Assembly (NCBI GenBank): GCA_950097015.1
Contig: CATNEN010000038.1
Coordinates: 6,497,001-6,561,000, forward strand
Origin: Macrostomum hystrix
Taxonomy: Eukaryota; Platyhelminthes; Macrostomidae
DNA length: 64,000 nucleotides
Reading direction: 5' to 3'
Part shown: positions 12,301 to 22,639 of the stretch, in pieces
Numbering within the stretch: position 1 is the stretch's first letter
Layout: each line of letters opens with the position of its first letter
The notes under the pieces: generated by a model
The model's database searches: none
The model's input: only the letters and a program-made list of their open reading frames with translations
What the model was told of the DNA's origin: nothing
Position numbers and translations under genes: made by a program

Positions 12301-13075
12301 ATTCATTCACACAATTCGCCAATTCATTCACACAATCCGCCATATCATTCACACAATCCGCCATATCATTCACACAATCCGCCATATCATTCACACAATC
12401 CGCCATATCATTCACACAATCCGCCACCTGATTCACGCAATCCACTTCCCCCGTTGACCCAAACTTCGCCAGGACACTCGCCGCCGCCTGCTGGAGCGCG
12501 GCTACCGCAATCCTGTGCTGCTGCTGCACCCGCTGGGTGGCTGGACCAAGCCGGACGATGTCCCCCTGGACGTCCGCATGCGTCAGCACGCGGAGGTCCT
12601 GCGCGAAGGCGTGCTGGACCCGGCCACCACCGTCACGGCAATCTTCCCGGCCCCGATGCTGTACGCCGGTCCAACCGAGGTTCAGTGGCACGCCAAGGCG
12701 CGGATGAACGCCGGAGCCACCTTCTACATTGTCGGCCGCGACCCAGCCGGCCTGCCGAACCCGGACGAGCCCGGCAAGGACCTGTACAATCCTACCCACG
12801 GCGCCACCGTGCTGACTATGGCTCCAGGCCTGTCCCAGCTGGAGATTGTGCCATTCCGAGTTGCCGCCTACGACAAGCCAGCCGGCCAGATGGCCTTCTT
12901 CGACCCCGCCAGACGGGCGGATTTCGACTTCATCTCCGGCACCCGGATGCGCGCCCTGGCCAAGGCTGGCGAGCTTCCGCCAGACGGCTTCATGGCTCCG
13001 GCCGCCTGGCAGGTGCTGGCCGACTTCTACAACAAGGCCGCCGCCTCTAGCAACAATTCGCCTGAGACCAACTGA
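6390..13075 (+). CDS. PAPSS: Bifunctional 3'-phosphoadenosine 5'-phosphosulfate synthase
   Basis: Makes PAPS, the universal sulfate donor: ATP sulfurylase forms APS and APS kinase phosphorylates it. Exons are 6390-6408, 7525-8279, 10738-11292 and 12473-13075, giving 643 aa (human PAPSS1 is about 624). All junctions are GT-AG and keep phase. Exon 1 is a 6-codon ATG exon (MASIAK) chosen because its phase fits exon 2; an internal ATG at residue 14 ([12 protein letters not shown]) is a fallback start. The APS kinase domain carries the P-loop GLSGAGKS (residues 49-56), [21 protein letters not shown] and GFTGID. The sulfurylase domain carries [10 protein letters not shown] (429-438), GRDPAG (531-536) and ISGTRMR. 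A Gly/Ser-rich insertion ([11 protein letters not shown]) sits early in exon 3. All three introns contain minisatellites. The family is usually cytosolic/nuclear. No frameshift is seen and the gene looks functional. Confidence 0.95.
6835..7492. repeat. Minisatellite in PAPSS intron 1, 21/42-bp unit
   Basis: Two alternating 21-bp half-units (gtctgtcagttctttttgag and gtctgtcagaactattctag cores) form a 42-bp higher-order unit, repeated about 13-14 times after a degenerate lead-in. Each half-unit contains pyrimidines followed by cag, resembling a 3' splice site. The array ends about 30 bp before the true acceptor (7523-7524). The + frame is open into exon 2, which creates a spurious long ORF. Confidence 0.95.
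8361..8885. repeat. Minisatellite 1 in PAPSS intron 2, 16-bp unit
   Basis: The unit tcatctctcccgtgtc is repeated about 33 times with single-base variants (ctcttccgtg, ctcccccgtg). It starts about 80 bp after the donor. The same unit occurs in diverged form and inverted orientation inside both copies of the segmental duplication (about 22680-22870 and 52850-53030). Confidence 0.95.
8886..9562. other. PAPSS intron 2 spacer between two arrays
   Basis: Unique intronic sequence with no exon, RNA gene or transposon that I can recognise. Confidence 0.4.
9564..10709. repeat. Minisatellite 2 in PAPSS intron 2, 20-bp unit, about 57 copies
   Basis: The unit taatgagtcaggctagtcag is nearly identical for the first 900 bp and becomes more variable towards exon 3. 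The last part contains a nine-unit (180-bp) block duplicated as 10441-10530 and 10621-10710. Variants such as tggtgagt contain perfect 5' splice-site consensus, and each unit carries cag. The array stops 28 bp before exon 3. Confidence 0.96.
11326..12430. repeat. Minisatellite filling PAPSS intron 3, 21-bp unit, about 52 copies
   Basis: The core attcacacaattcgccaa repeats every 21 bp with variation at two internal positions (ttc/ctc/tcc and aat/act/ata/att). It occupies about 94 percent of the 1180-bp intron. After the first unit I find no AG dinucleotide until the true acceptor at 12471-12472. The array has no stop in the frame of exon 3, giving a spurious repeat ORF joined to the exon. Confidence 0.96.
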
Positions 13076-13274
13076 GGCCTGAGCAGTTATTCGATTGAAA
13101 AATTAACTTTTTTTTTGCTTTTCATAATTCTTTTAAGCCTCGCTTAATATTCTTTATTGCTGGCGTTGTCGCTAAAGTGTTGTTCTGTACTTATCTGAGC
13201 GAGCCCCTCTGTCTGTTACTTGTTTCTGTTGAAAATAATCTGGGATTGGTAAAAATAATCCAATGGGTTTATTG

Positions 13275-14060
13275 AAGGACTGCTCTGGTAGGATTCCTCT
13301 GGGATTTCTGCTGGGATTCATCTGGGATTTCTGGTAGGATTCCTCTTGGATTTCTTGTAGGATTCCGCTGGGATTTCTTGTAGGATTCCTCTGGGATTTC
13401 TGCTGGGATTCATTTGGGATTTCTGGTAGGATTCCTCTTGGATTTCTTGTAGGATTCCTCTGGGATTTCTGCTGGGATTCATTTGGGATTTCTGGTAGGA
13501 TTCCTCTTGGATTTCTGGTAGGATTCCGCTGGGATTTCTTGTAGGATTCCTCTGCGATTTCTGCTGGGATTCATCTGGGATTTCTGGTAGGATTCCTCTG
13601 GGATTTCTGGTAGGATTCCTCTGGGATTTCTGGTAGGATTCCTCTGGGATTTCTGCTGGGATTCATCTGGGATTTCTGGTAGGATTCCTCTTGGATTTCT
13701 GGAAGTATTTCTCTGGGATTTCTGGTAGGATTCCTCTGGGATTTCTGTTAGGATTCCTCTGGGATTTCTGTTAGGATTCCTCTGGGATTTCTGGTAGGAT
13801 TCCTCTGGGATTTCTGCTGGGATTCATCTGGGATTTCTGGTAGGATTCCTCTTGGATTTCTGGAAGTATTTCTCTGGGATTTCTGGTAGGATGCCTCTGG
13901 GATTTCTGTTAGGATTCCTCTGGGATTTCTGTTAGGATTCCTCTGGGATTTCTGTTAGGATTCCTCTGGGATTTCTGGTAGGATTCCCCTGGGATTTCTG
14001 GTAGGATTCCTTTGGGATTTCTGGTAGGATTCGTCTGGGATTTCTGGTAGGATTTCTCTG
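13275..14060. repeat. Minisatellite downstream of PAPSS, 23-bp unit, about 34 copies
   Basis: The core tctgggatttctggtaggat repeats every 23 bp with recurring variant blocks (ctgctgggattcat; ttggatttctggaag). It begins about 200 bp after the PAPSS stop codon and may lie in the 3' UTR or just beyond. I see no AATAAA in the 200 bp before it. Confidence 0.94.
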
Positions 14061-14099
14061 GTATTTCTTGTCGTATTTCTCTAGAATTCGGGAAGGATT

Positions 14100-15450
14100 T
14101 CTCTGAAGTTTATTTATTATTCGTGTATTCTTTAGTTTTCGTTATCATTGCAGCAAATTTCTTAAAAAAAATTCTTGTTGCTACTAATCAGAAGTCGCTC
14201 TCTACAGCAATACAGATCAGTTTTTTACTATTCCAAGTGGGACAGGGAGGTTTCCTGTTGTTTTTTAAACAACAAACAACAAAGTTTTTATTTCAGCAGT
14301 GCAATGGTCAAGCATACTCTACCGCTTGTATGTGACTAATTTACAATGTAATGTAATTGGTTTAAAAAAAGTTTTTAAAAAACTCCCTACTTCTCGTCTG
14401 CTCTGCACGGGTTACAGTGCCGTCATCAAAGCATCAAATTTCTTTCGCCGTTAATTTATACGTTTTTTCAAGAACCTCTGATTTAAGTTTTTTGTCGTTT
14501 CTCGTTGTGCGCTTCCCACTCTTAACAGTAGTAGATGTTAGATGCCTTTCATTCATTATCGTCATCTTTGTTAGCTTTTTGTTGTTGCTAATTTTTTGTT
14601 GACTTGAGTTTTCTACGTCGCGACTGGGAACCAGTTAACTTATTGCAGGAGGCGCATTTGAGATTTGAGATTGTGTACTTTTACTAGGGCGCTGTACTTT
14701 TGAAGGGCGTGATGTACTTTAGAGAAACGCAGTTTGTTGTATTTCTCAGTGAGGCGGTGCACTTAACCACATGAATTCAGTTAGTTATCAATTATCAGGT
14801 ACAGGCACACAGATTAACCATCTGCTCGAAGGCTTCCACATATATTGATGTCGAATGTTTATTATCAAATATTTATTGTGCATGTTGTCTGTTTGATAAG
14901 TGTTTCGCTTTTTAGCACTGTACTTCTATCTCAATAGCAATTCTAAAGCTGCTAGCAAATTAAACAATTATAAATGATCAACTAATTAGTGTTTTTTGTT
15001 AAGCTTTTTTTCCACTGGGCTTCAGTTACTCATGACGAAATTACCAATCACAGAGTAATTCGAAATATATTCTATATTGAATTCTAGATTTAAGACTGGC
15101 ATTGCTTTCAGGCTTTGTTCTGGAACATGAATTCTCACCTTTAGCTGTCCTACTACACTCAGCTCTGGCTTTAATTATTTCTTTAAGCCAGAGTCTAAAA
15201 CTACAGTCTAAACTCCACCACGGATTATTACATTCGCAACCTGACATTTCTACTTAAAGTAGTCTATTCGTATAAGACTCAAATGATTCTGGTCGTACGG
15301 CTGGCAAACTGAGAGTAGTATTTATAAGTTAGTTAAGTGTAACCCACAACACCCACCCACCCCCCACCCCATCGGAACTCGCATGACTTGCTTTTTTGCG
15401 TTGCTCCAGCTCAGTATATTTTATTTTGGCAGCACGAAAATTGCATGTAG
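14100..15450. other. AT-rich intergenic sequence
   Basis: Several short open frames (60-70 codons) are present but none has a recognisable domain or codon bias. I call nothing here. Confidence 0.4.
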
Positions 15451-15453
15451 GAG

Positions 15454-16115
15454 GATTGCTTGCCAAAGACTGTTGGCAGGAAAACTGCTTGCCGAGAATT
15501 GCTTGCCGTGGATTGCTTGCCAAAGACTGTTGGCAGGAAAACTGCTTGCCGAGAATTGCTTGCCGTGGATTGCTTGCCAAAGACTGTTGGCAGGAAAACT
15601 GCTTGCCGAGAATTGCTTGCCGTGGATTGCTTGCCAAAGACTGTTGGCAGGAAAACTGCTTGCCGAGAATTGCTTGCCGTGGATTGCTTGCCAAAGACTG
15701 TTGGCAGGAAAACTGCTTGCCGAGAATTGCTTGCCGTGGATTGCTTGCCAAAGACCGCTTGCCGAGAACTGCTTGCCGTGAATTGCTTGCCGAGAATTGC
15801 TTGTCGTGGATTGCTTGCCGAGAATTGCTTGCCGAGAATTGCTTGCCGAGAATTGCTTGTCGTGGATTGCTTGCCGAGAATTGCTTGCCGAGAATTGCTT
15901 GCCGAGAATTGCTTGCCGAGAATTGCTTGCCGTGGATTGCGTGCCAAAGACTGTTGGCAGGAAAACTGCTTGCCGTGAATTGCTTGCCAAAGACCGCTTG
16001 ACGAGAACTGCTTGTCGTGAATTGCTTGCCGAGAATTGCTTGCCGTGGATTGCTTGCCGAGAATTGCTTGCCGTGGATTGCTTGCTAAAGACTGTTGGCA
16101 GGAAAACCGCTTGCC
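15454..16115. repeat. Minisatellite, 57-bp unit with internal 15-bp repeats
   Basis: The first five copies are 57-bp units containing ttgccaaagactgttggcag, whose inner arms (ttgccaa/ttggca) are self-complementary. From about 15750 the array collapses into a 15-bp unit (attgcttgccgagaa) and then returns to a longer form. This shows two nested periods with a common ancestor. Confidence 0.92.
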
Positions 16116-16559
16116 GAGACCTACACAGGTAATATAGAATCTGTGATTAATAGTGTATTTTTCTGGCAGTCAAAGCTTTTTTGTCTATGGCCTTTTGGGT
16201 TGACTGCGCAGCTCGATACTCGAGTTCTATTTATAGTTGATGCATTAAATGCTATCAAAGTTTGTCTGTGGCATTTTTATTTTGTTCACAGCTCGAGACT
16301 GAAAGTAAAACAAGGACTATCTGCTGAAACAGTGGTATAAGCAACAAATACTTTCATAGATGTGGCAGCTGTCTATGGCCGTCCTCGGCCTGGCCGTCGG
16401 TACAGTAAAATTACTGCAGCAAAGATCACTAGAAAGTTAACTACGAAGTTAAGAGGTAAATTAATCTTTATTAGAAAACTGCCTTCTAGTCTTCTTAACT
16501 GTCGAAAAATAGAAACGCACTTATTTGTAGAAACTTTTTTTCGCAACGCCCTGAAAACT

Positions 16560-17106
16560 ATGAAAACGAGGTTGTACCTGACTCCCAGCCTGCTGGTACT
16601 TCTCTACTTGCTGACTGGCTTCGAGCCCTGCATTGCAGCAGAGTGTCTGCCGCAGACGATGGAAAGAATTGTGGCACCTGAGCTTCGCTCCGCATACGAA
16701 GTTCAAGCGAATGGTCAATACAGATCATTTTTTCGATGCAAAGTATCTGCAGCCTATCTTACCGATGCAAGCCAAGCGAATGGAGTATTGTACCGAGTGG
16801 AATACGAACTGACGTTCACAAATAGGACTTCAATCGACATTCATCCATGCCGCTGGCAGGATGTAAGCATCCCGGTTGGAGAGAACAGGACCTTCGACTG
16901 CAGTTCCGAGCTCGTGCTCTACAGCCAAATCAAGGTGTACGGCGGTTTGGTCACGTGCCGAGCTCTAGCCATGCAGATGCGACATCGCTGGGGCGCGGTA
17001 CTCTGCTGGTCTCTCTGTTGCTCTCGGCTTTCCGACTATTATGTCATAGTCGGGTTACAAAAAGCATTACTGAATGATCCAAATAACAAACAGAAGAGAA
17101 ACCACT
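16560..17106 (+). pseudogene. Small secreted cysteine-containing protein, copy A (frameshifted)
   Basis: The reading frame starts at an ATG followed by a clear signal peptide (MKTRLYLTPSLLVLLYLL) and a Cys-containing ectodomain with GFEPC, ECLPQ, FRCKVSAAY, NRTSIDIHPCRW and GENRTFDCSSE. It is close to copy B (49258-49737) and to part of the D8C pseudogene at 55240-55580. Near 16970 copy A has four extra bases (tgca, before the shared gatgcgacatcgctgg). These shift the frame and change the C-terminus, which then runs into the LTR. The frame is also open upstream to 16362. I do not recognise the domain family. A TATA-like tatttata lies near 16228. A functional product is doubtful. Confidence 0.6.
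17102..17106. other. Target-site duplication of the Gypsy element, left copy
   Basis: The bases ccact here are repeated at 22173-22177. The paralogous empty site at 49782-49786 has ccact once, which confirms the duplication. Confidence 0.92.
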
Positions 17107-17439
17107 TGTTGTATTCTTGAAGTAACGAATACAGAGATTCCAATTGTAGTGTTGGTAAATGTAAGTATAGCGCCGAAAGGAGCACTCGGCAGTCGACTGG
17201 ATAAGCGTGTATTTGTAACAGCAGTATTATTAAATACTGGAAAGGTTCTTGAGTGTGTGCACCGCGCGGGGGTTTCTATTTATAGCCTGGGGAGCGAGTG
17301 GGAGAACTTTCTAGAAAGTTCTCATAGATAGCCCGCGGGGGAGGCGCAGAGAAGATTCTGGAAACAACAGAGTGTTATAACAAGTGGTAGAAAGTTCTAG
17401 AAAACTATTTACGGAATTATCGTAACGAAACCCACAACA
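17107..17439 (-). repeat. 3' LTR of the Gypsy element
   Basis: Identical by eye over 333 bp to 21840-22172. In the element's orientation this is the 3' LTR, next to the polypurine tract. An 85-codon open frame inside the LTR is not considered a gene. Confidence 0.94.
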
Positions 17440-17452
17440 CCTCCCCACCAAA
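17440..17452 (-). other. Polypurine tract
   Basis: On the minus strand the bases immediately before the 3' LTR are ttttggtggggagg, the expected purine-rich primer for plus-strand DNA synthesis. Confidence 0.75.
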
Positions 17453-17477
17453 ACTGTGAGTACAGCTGATAGAAAGT

Positions 17478-20400
17478 CTATAAGTCCATTTGTAGCCGTG
17501 GCTTTCGCTGCCTAGCCGACCGTCGTGGATTATCTGGTCCGTAGGGCGGCGGGTGTTGGACTTGGTCCGGCGCTCGCCATCCTGGAGGCCTGGGTCGAGA
17601 TCCTGGATGTGCCACCGCTGGTGTGGCCGGCAGCATCAGGTGGCCGGCCGTTTCGTTTTGTTGAGTCGGCAGTGATCCTGGCTCGCTGTCTTCCGCGGAC
17701 ACGTGTCGCGGTTGAAGCTGGTCGAAGTGCCGTCGCCACACCGGGCCGCTTGGGACAACCTTGACGTTGACGCTGCGGCTGCCGTGCCGCTTGGTGACCA
17801 CTGCCGGAACCCAGCGGCCTTCCTTCTCGCGGCGTGGTCCGTAGTAGCGAGCGTAGACCGGATCTCCGACGTTGTAGCCTTCTCGGACGCGAGACACCTT
17901 TTTCCGAGCTCTGGACTCTTCGGCCTGCTTGACTTGGCGATCCTGGGCGAGATGGGCTGGAGATGGCAGCAGAGTATCAATCTGCGTCCTGATCTGCCGG
18001 CCATTTAGGAGTTCGCTCGGAGAGTAGCCGTTGACCGCAGGAGTCCGTCGGTACTGCATCAGGAACTGCTGTAGCGCCCTGGCAGGTGGCAGGCTGGATT
18101 TCTTCAGGGCCTTCTTGAAGGTCTGAACTAGTCGTTCGGCCGCTCCGTTTGTTGCAGGATGATACGGAGCTCCTGTGAGGTGCGCGATGCCGTGTTCGCG
18201 ACACCAAGCTTGAAACTCCTCAGCCATGAATGCCGCTGCATTGTCTGTGACGATGGCGTGAGGGTAGCCGAAGTGGGCGAAGTCTTCTTCCAGAAGCTCG
18301 ATCGTTGCCCGCGTTGACATGGATTGCGTCGGGTGTATGCACGGGTACTTCGAGTAGGTGTCCGTGAGCACTAGCCAGTTGGTGCCGAGGAAGTTGACTG
18401 CGTGATCCAGATGTAGGCGACTCCAAGGCTTCTCAGGCATCATCCACGGATGGACGGCGGCCTTTGGCGGATGATTTTGGTGCTCAGCACAGCTGTGGCA
18501 GCCGTGGCATAGGTGCCCGATGTCGTCGTCGATGTTCGGCCAGTAGACTGCCGATCGGGCCAGCTGCTTCATCCTCTGCATTCCGAAGTGTCCGAGGTGG
18601 AGAATCTTCAGCACCTCATTCCGGAGGTTCCGAGGAATCACAAGACGACAGCCATGCAGAAGACATCCGTTGCAGCAGGACAGCGAATCTTTGACTTTCC
18701 GCAGGCGGGCCAGCTCAGCGTCCTCGTCTCGTCCGATTGGCGGCCAACCTTCTCGACAGTAGCGCATGGCGGTGGAGATGACTGGGTCCCTCGATGATTC
18801 CTTGGCTACGGCTGAGGCGTCAGCCGGCCGGATCTGCAGGCTCAGGACCTTGATCGCACAGACCATGTCGAAGTCGGCTGTGCTCTCCTCCCCGTCGAAG
18901 TCTAGGTCGTCTCCGACTGGCAGGCGACTCAGGGCGTCCGCATTTCCGTGACTCTTCGTCTGGCGGTACTCGATTTCGTAGGTGAAATTGTGGAGCAGGT
19001 TCGCCCAACGAGCCAGTCGGTTTGCCGCCATCACTGGTGTCTCCTTCTCGGGCCCGAATAGAGAAATCAACGGCTTATGGTCCGTGACCAGGATGAACTT
19101 GCGGTTGAACAAGTATTGGAAAAACTTCTTTAGGCCGAAGATGATTGAAAGGGCTTCCTTCTGAATCTGAGGATAGCGGCGCTGAGCATCCGTCAGAGAC
19201 TTTGAAGCGTTGGCGATCGGCCGCTCGCTACCATCCGGGTAGCGGTGGAACAGGACGGCGCCGATCCCGACGTTGGATGCGTCGCAGGAGAGCCCGAGAG
19301 GGAGGTCGGCATTGTAGTGGACCAGCACGTTGTCCGACGAGAGGTCCTCCTTGATCTGTTCGAAGGCCCGCTGCTCCGCGTCGCCCTATGTCCATGGTGC
19401 GTCCTTCCTGGTGAGTCGGTACAGCGGCTCAGAGATCGTGGCCATGCTTGGCGGCAGAAACTTTGCGTAGAACTGGACCGAGCCGAGGAATGACCGGAGG
19501 CTGGACACGTCCTTTGGTGGAGGCATTTCGCGGACAGCGTCCACCTTGGTTCCCTTGGCGATGCCTTCTTTCGACAGTACATAGCCAAGGTACTCGATGC
19601 TGGGCATGGCGAATTTGCACTTCTCCCGTCGGCAGCGAAGTCCCTTGTCAGAAAGGCGTTGGAAAAGCCGGCGTAGGTTTGCGAGATGCTCATCAGCGGT
19701 CGCGCCGCCGACCAGGTAGTCGTCCAAGTAGAAAACGACTCCGGGCAGATCACCGGCTACCATTTCCATGATGAACTGGAACTCACCCACTGCAGACTTC
19801 GGGCCGTAAGCGAGCCGCTTCTGAAGAAGCACACCCCGGTGGGTGCTCAGTGCCAGGCGCCTCTGACTCATCGGTCCCAACTCGATCTGGTTGTAGGCGT
19901 CGGCCAGATCTACCTTTGAGAAGCAGTAGCTGCCTCCCAGCTTCTGTAGCAGTTCCTCTGGGAGGGGCAGCGGGTGACGGTTGTCTTCCAGCTGCGGGTT
20001 GATAGTGCACGAGTAGTCTCCGCAGACTCGCAGTTTCGGCTGCTCTGAGCCGGTCGAGGGCTTTCGCACGGGGACCACGGGCGTCCCGTAGTCATTGAAG
20101 TCAGTAGGCTCCCAGATGCCTCTCCTGATGCCCTCGTCGTAGGCGCGCTCGAGCTCCTCGCGGATGGCGAAGGGGACAGGCCTAGCCTTCCGGAACACCG
20201 GCTTTGCATCCGGGTTAAACTGCAACTCGAGCTTGAAGTCCTTGAGGCAACCCAGCTCGTCCTTCCACAGGTCCGGGAATTCGTCGCAAAGATTTCGGCA
20301 GGCCTTTTGAAGAGCCTCGTCCGGCGGCAGGTGGTCAAACACTGCGTTGACTTCTTGAATGGCGCTGGCAGCGCCGAGCAGTTTGTCGACGGAGATTCCC

Positions 20401-21740
20401 AACAGCTTCGTGGCGGTCCGGCCGAGTAGATTCAAGCCGGGCACCTGTGTGACGATGTACTGGATGTCGTGCTCAGGAGCTGAGCCAGGCAATGTCGTTT
20501 TCCCGACGAAGGTACCTAGTACAGGTAAGTCGTGTCGGCTGGCGGACTCGTAGCGTGACTTCGCTACTTCGAGCGGCGGCGTCCCCAGCTTCTTCCAGAA
20601 TGACTCTGTGATAAAGTTGCCGTTTGTCGCAGTGTCGACCTCGATGGCGAGAGCCTTGCCTTGGATGTGGATCGACACTTCCAGCTTAGGCAGGTCGTCC
20701 TCGGTTCGGGCTACAGCATGTACAAGCACATGCTCCTCGACCTGTTTCACTGGCTTCTCGAAGTTCGCCGCAGGGGCAGATCCTTTGGCCTTGGAACGGC
20801 AGACAGATTCTAGGTGACCCACCTTTTTGCAGTGCCGGCAGGTCGCGTCTTTGAATCGGCAATCGTTTGCCCGATGGTTCTTCGCTCCGCAGCGGTAGCA
20901 CGAACCAGACGCAGAGTCAGTAGTAGACCTGGAAGCAGTAGAATCTGTCGTAAATTTCGCCGAAGTGGCTCCGGGTCGCCGAACCTTCTGCTTAACCTTG
21001 TTAACGGGGCTGGATTTGTCGCCGTAAACCGTCTCCTTGGCGACTCGGGCGGCTTCCTCTGTCTCGATGGCGATCTCGACAGCCCGGGCGAACGTGAGCT
21101 CTTCCACCTTTAATTTGAACAAAGCTTTGAGTACTGCTTCGTTCCTCACTGAGCAGATGAAACGCGTGCGCAGCGCCTCGTCCAGTGGATCTTTGATGGA
21201 AGAGAAATCGCAGGTGGTTGCGTCCTGGCGGATTCTCGCAGCCATTTCCTGGATCGTCTCACCCGGTTTCCGCCGCATGTCGCTCCAGAACCGGAAACGC
21301 TCCCGCACGATGAAGCGCTTGGTGTCATACTGTTCTTCCATGAACTTCTCAATCTCGTCCATAGTGAGCTTGTTGATCTCCTTCCGCGGCGTCTGCTGCG
21401 CTGCCAAGTTTGAGAGAAGCTTGTAGACAGACGGAGACTGGTTCGTCAGGAACACCTGAGCCTTCTTGTCGTCGGGTATGGAGTTCGCGCCCGTGAAGGT
21501 GCAGAATCTGGCCAAGTAGTCGGGCCAGAGCTCGGACGTGGCGTCGAATGGCGAGAAACCCGGAGTCGACGTCGTCACATGTGTCGGCAAAGCTGCAGCC
21601 TGGGACTGGTCCGCTGCAGGCTTTAGAGACCGAATGAGGTCGAGCATCATCTGCCGGTCAGCGTTCCGCTGTTGGCGCTCTTCTTCCATCTGCTGCCGTA
21701 GGAGGCTGATTATGTCCTCGTCTTGCATCGTTTCGGGCAT
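17478..21740 (-). pseudogene. Gag-pol polyprotein with one internal stop
   Basis: One minus-strand frame of about 1420 codons is broken only by an amber codon at 19386-19388. Order: capsid-like region (WPDYLARFCTFTGA near the N-terminus); two CCHC knuckles (CYRCGAKNHRANDC, CRHCKKVGHLESVC); a retropepsin-like segment with VDTATNGNFI in place of the usual D-T/S-G triad; reverse transcriptase (FSKVDLADAYNQIEL and VVFYLDDYLVGG); the stop; RNase H (LSCDASNVGIGAVL, VTDHKPLISLF); integrase with an HHCC zinc finger (HLGHFGMQRMKQL, CHGCHSC) and a D-D-E core (LDHA, VTDNAAAF, NGAAERL); and a basic tail. The stop lies between reverse transcriptase and RNase H, so this copy should not make a full polyprotein unless the codon is read through. 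Confidence 0.92.
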
Positions 21741-21814
21741 GATTGTAGTAGCTTGATCCTTCGGTCAATAGTGACAGTCGTTGTAGATTAGACGTCCTCG
21801 AAGTTGATCAAGAT

Positions 21815-21830
21815 CCTGCTTGCGACGCCA
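21815..21830 (-). other. Candidate tRNA primer-binding site
   Basis: On the minus strand, nine bases after the 5' LTR, the sequence tggcgtcgcaagcagg begins with TGG, as expected for pairing to a tRNA 3' CCA end. The tRNA species is not determined here. Confidence 0.6.
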
Positions 21831-21839
21831 GAAAATCCC

Positions 21840-22172
21840 TGTTGTATTCTTGAAGTAACGAATACAGAGATTCCAATTGTAGTGTTGGTAAATGTAAGTA
21901 TAGCGCCGAAAGGAGCACTCGGCAGTCGACTGGATAAGCGTGTATTTGTAACAGCAGTATTATTAAATACTGGAAAGGTTCTTGAGTGTGTGCACCGCGC
22001 GGGGGTTTCTATTTATAGCCTGGGGAGCGAGTGGGAGAACTTTCTAGAAAGTTCTCATAGATAGCCCGCGGGGGAGGCGCAGAGAAGATTCTGGAAACAA
22101 CAGAGTGTTATAACAAGTGGTAGAAAGTTCTAGAAAACTATTTACGGAATTATCGTAACGAAACCCACAACA
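21840..22172 (-). repeat. 5' LTR of the Gypsy element
   Basis: Copy of 17107-17439. It includes a TATA-like tatttata (near 22009) in the + reading and short palindromes (ctttctagaaag). It is followed by the right-hand target duplication ccact at 22173-22177. Confidence 0.94.
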
Positions 22173-22639
22173 CCACTGAAGCCGTGACTCGTTTATTCTG
22201 CAAGAATCCGCTCCCGTTTCCAAACTAAACATTTAGGGAAAAATGATTACATTTAAATTTTAAATAAAATTTAAAATGAAAAGAAATCGCCATGAAATAG
22301 AACCCTGTCTGTCACAACGAGAAATAAATAAACAGTCTACCTGGAGCACACAGCTCATCAGAAACATTTTGATGCGATTAATTAAATTGGAAAAAATCTA
22401 CTAAATAAAAAAGTATTTGTTTTGGCTCTTTTAAAAAGCGTCATACTTGTCAGCAAAGTAAAACATTTTAATACTCATTAACGATGGATTCGATATCGAG
22501 CTAATTTGCAAAGCAGTGTTATTTTTCTCGCAAAAAATAATTGTCGACATTTTTTAATTTACAAATTAAAATAGAACGACATAAAAGCATTTTTAGATGG
22601 TAAATTATAGTGCGGCACACTGATCCTAAAAACACTAGA

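Larger units (their letters stand above)
17107..22172 (-). mobile_element. Gypsy (Mag-like) LTR retrotransposon, nearly intact
   Basis: A 5066-bp element with 333-bp LTRs that I read as identical (17107-17439 and 21840-22172), each TGTTG...CAACA. It has a 5-bp target duplication (ccact), a candidate primer-binding site, a polypurine tract and one long gag-pol frame on the minus strand (17478-21740). The paralogous duplication copy B has the unoccupied site. LTR identity and an otherwise open frame point to a recent insertion. The single gag-pol frame with two zinc knuckles and a YLDD reverse transcriptase suits the Mag branch of Gypsy. The clade assignment is inference. Confidence 0.95.

Noticed and set aside
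10696-13050. A 784-codon open frame
   Set aside because: It joins array sequence, PAPSS exon 3, all of intron 3 and exon 4 in the wrong frame. The spliced model with family motifs explains the locus better.
17074-17331. An 85-codon frame repeated at 21804-22064
   Set aside because: It lies within the LTR and is duplicated only because LTRs are direct repeats. No domain is seen.
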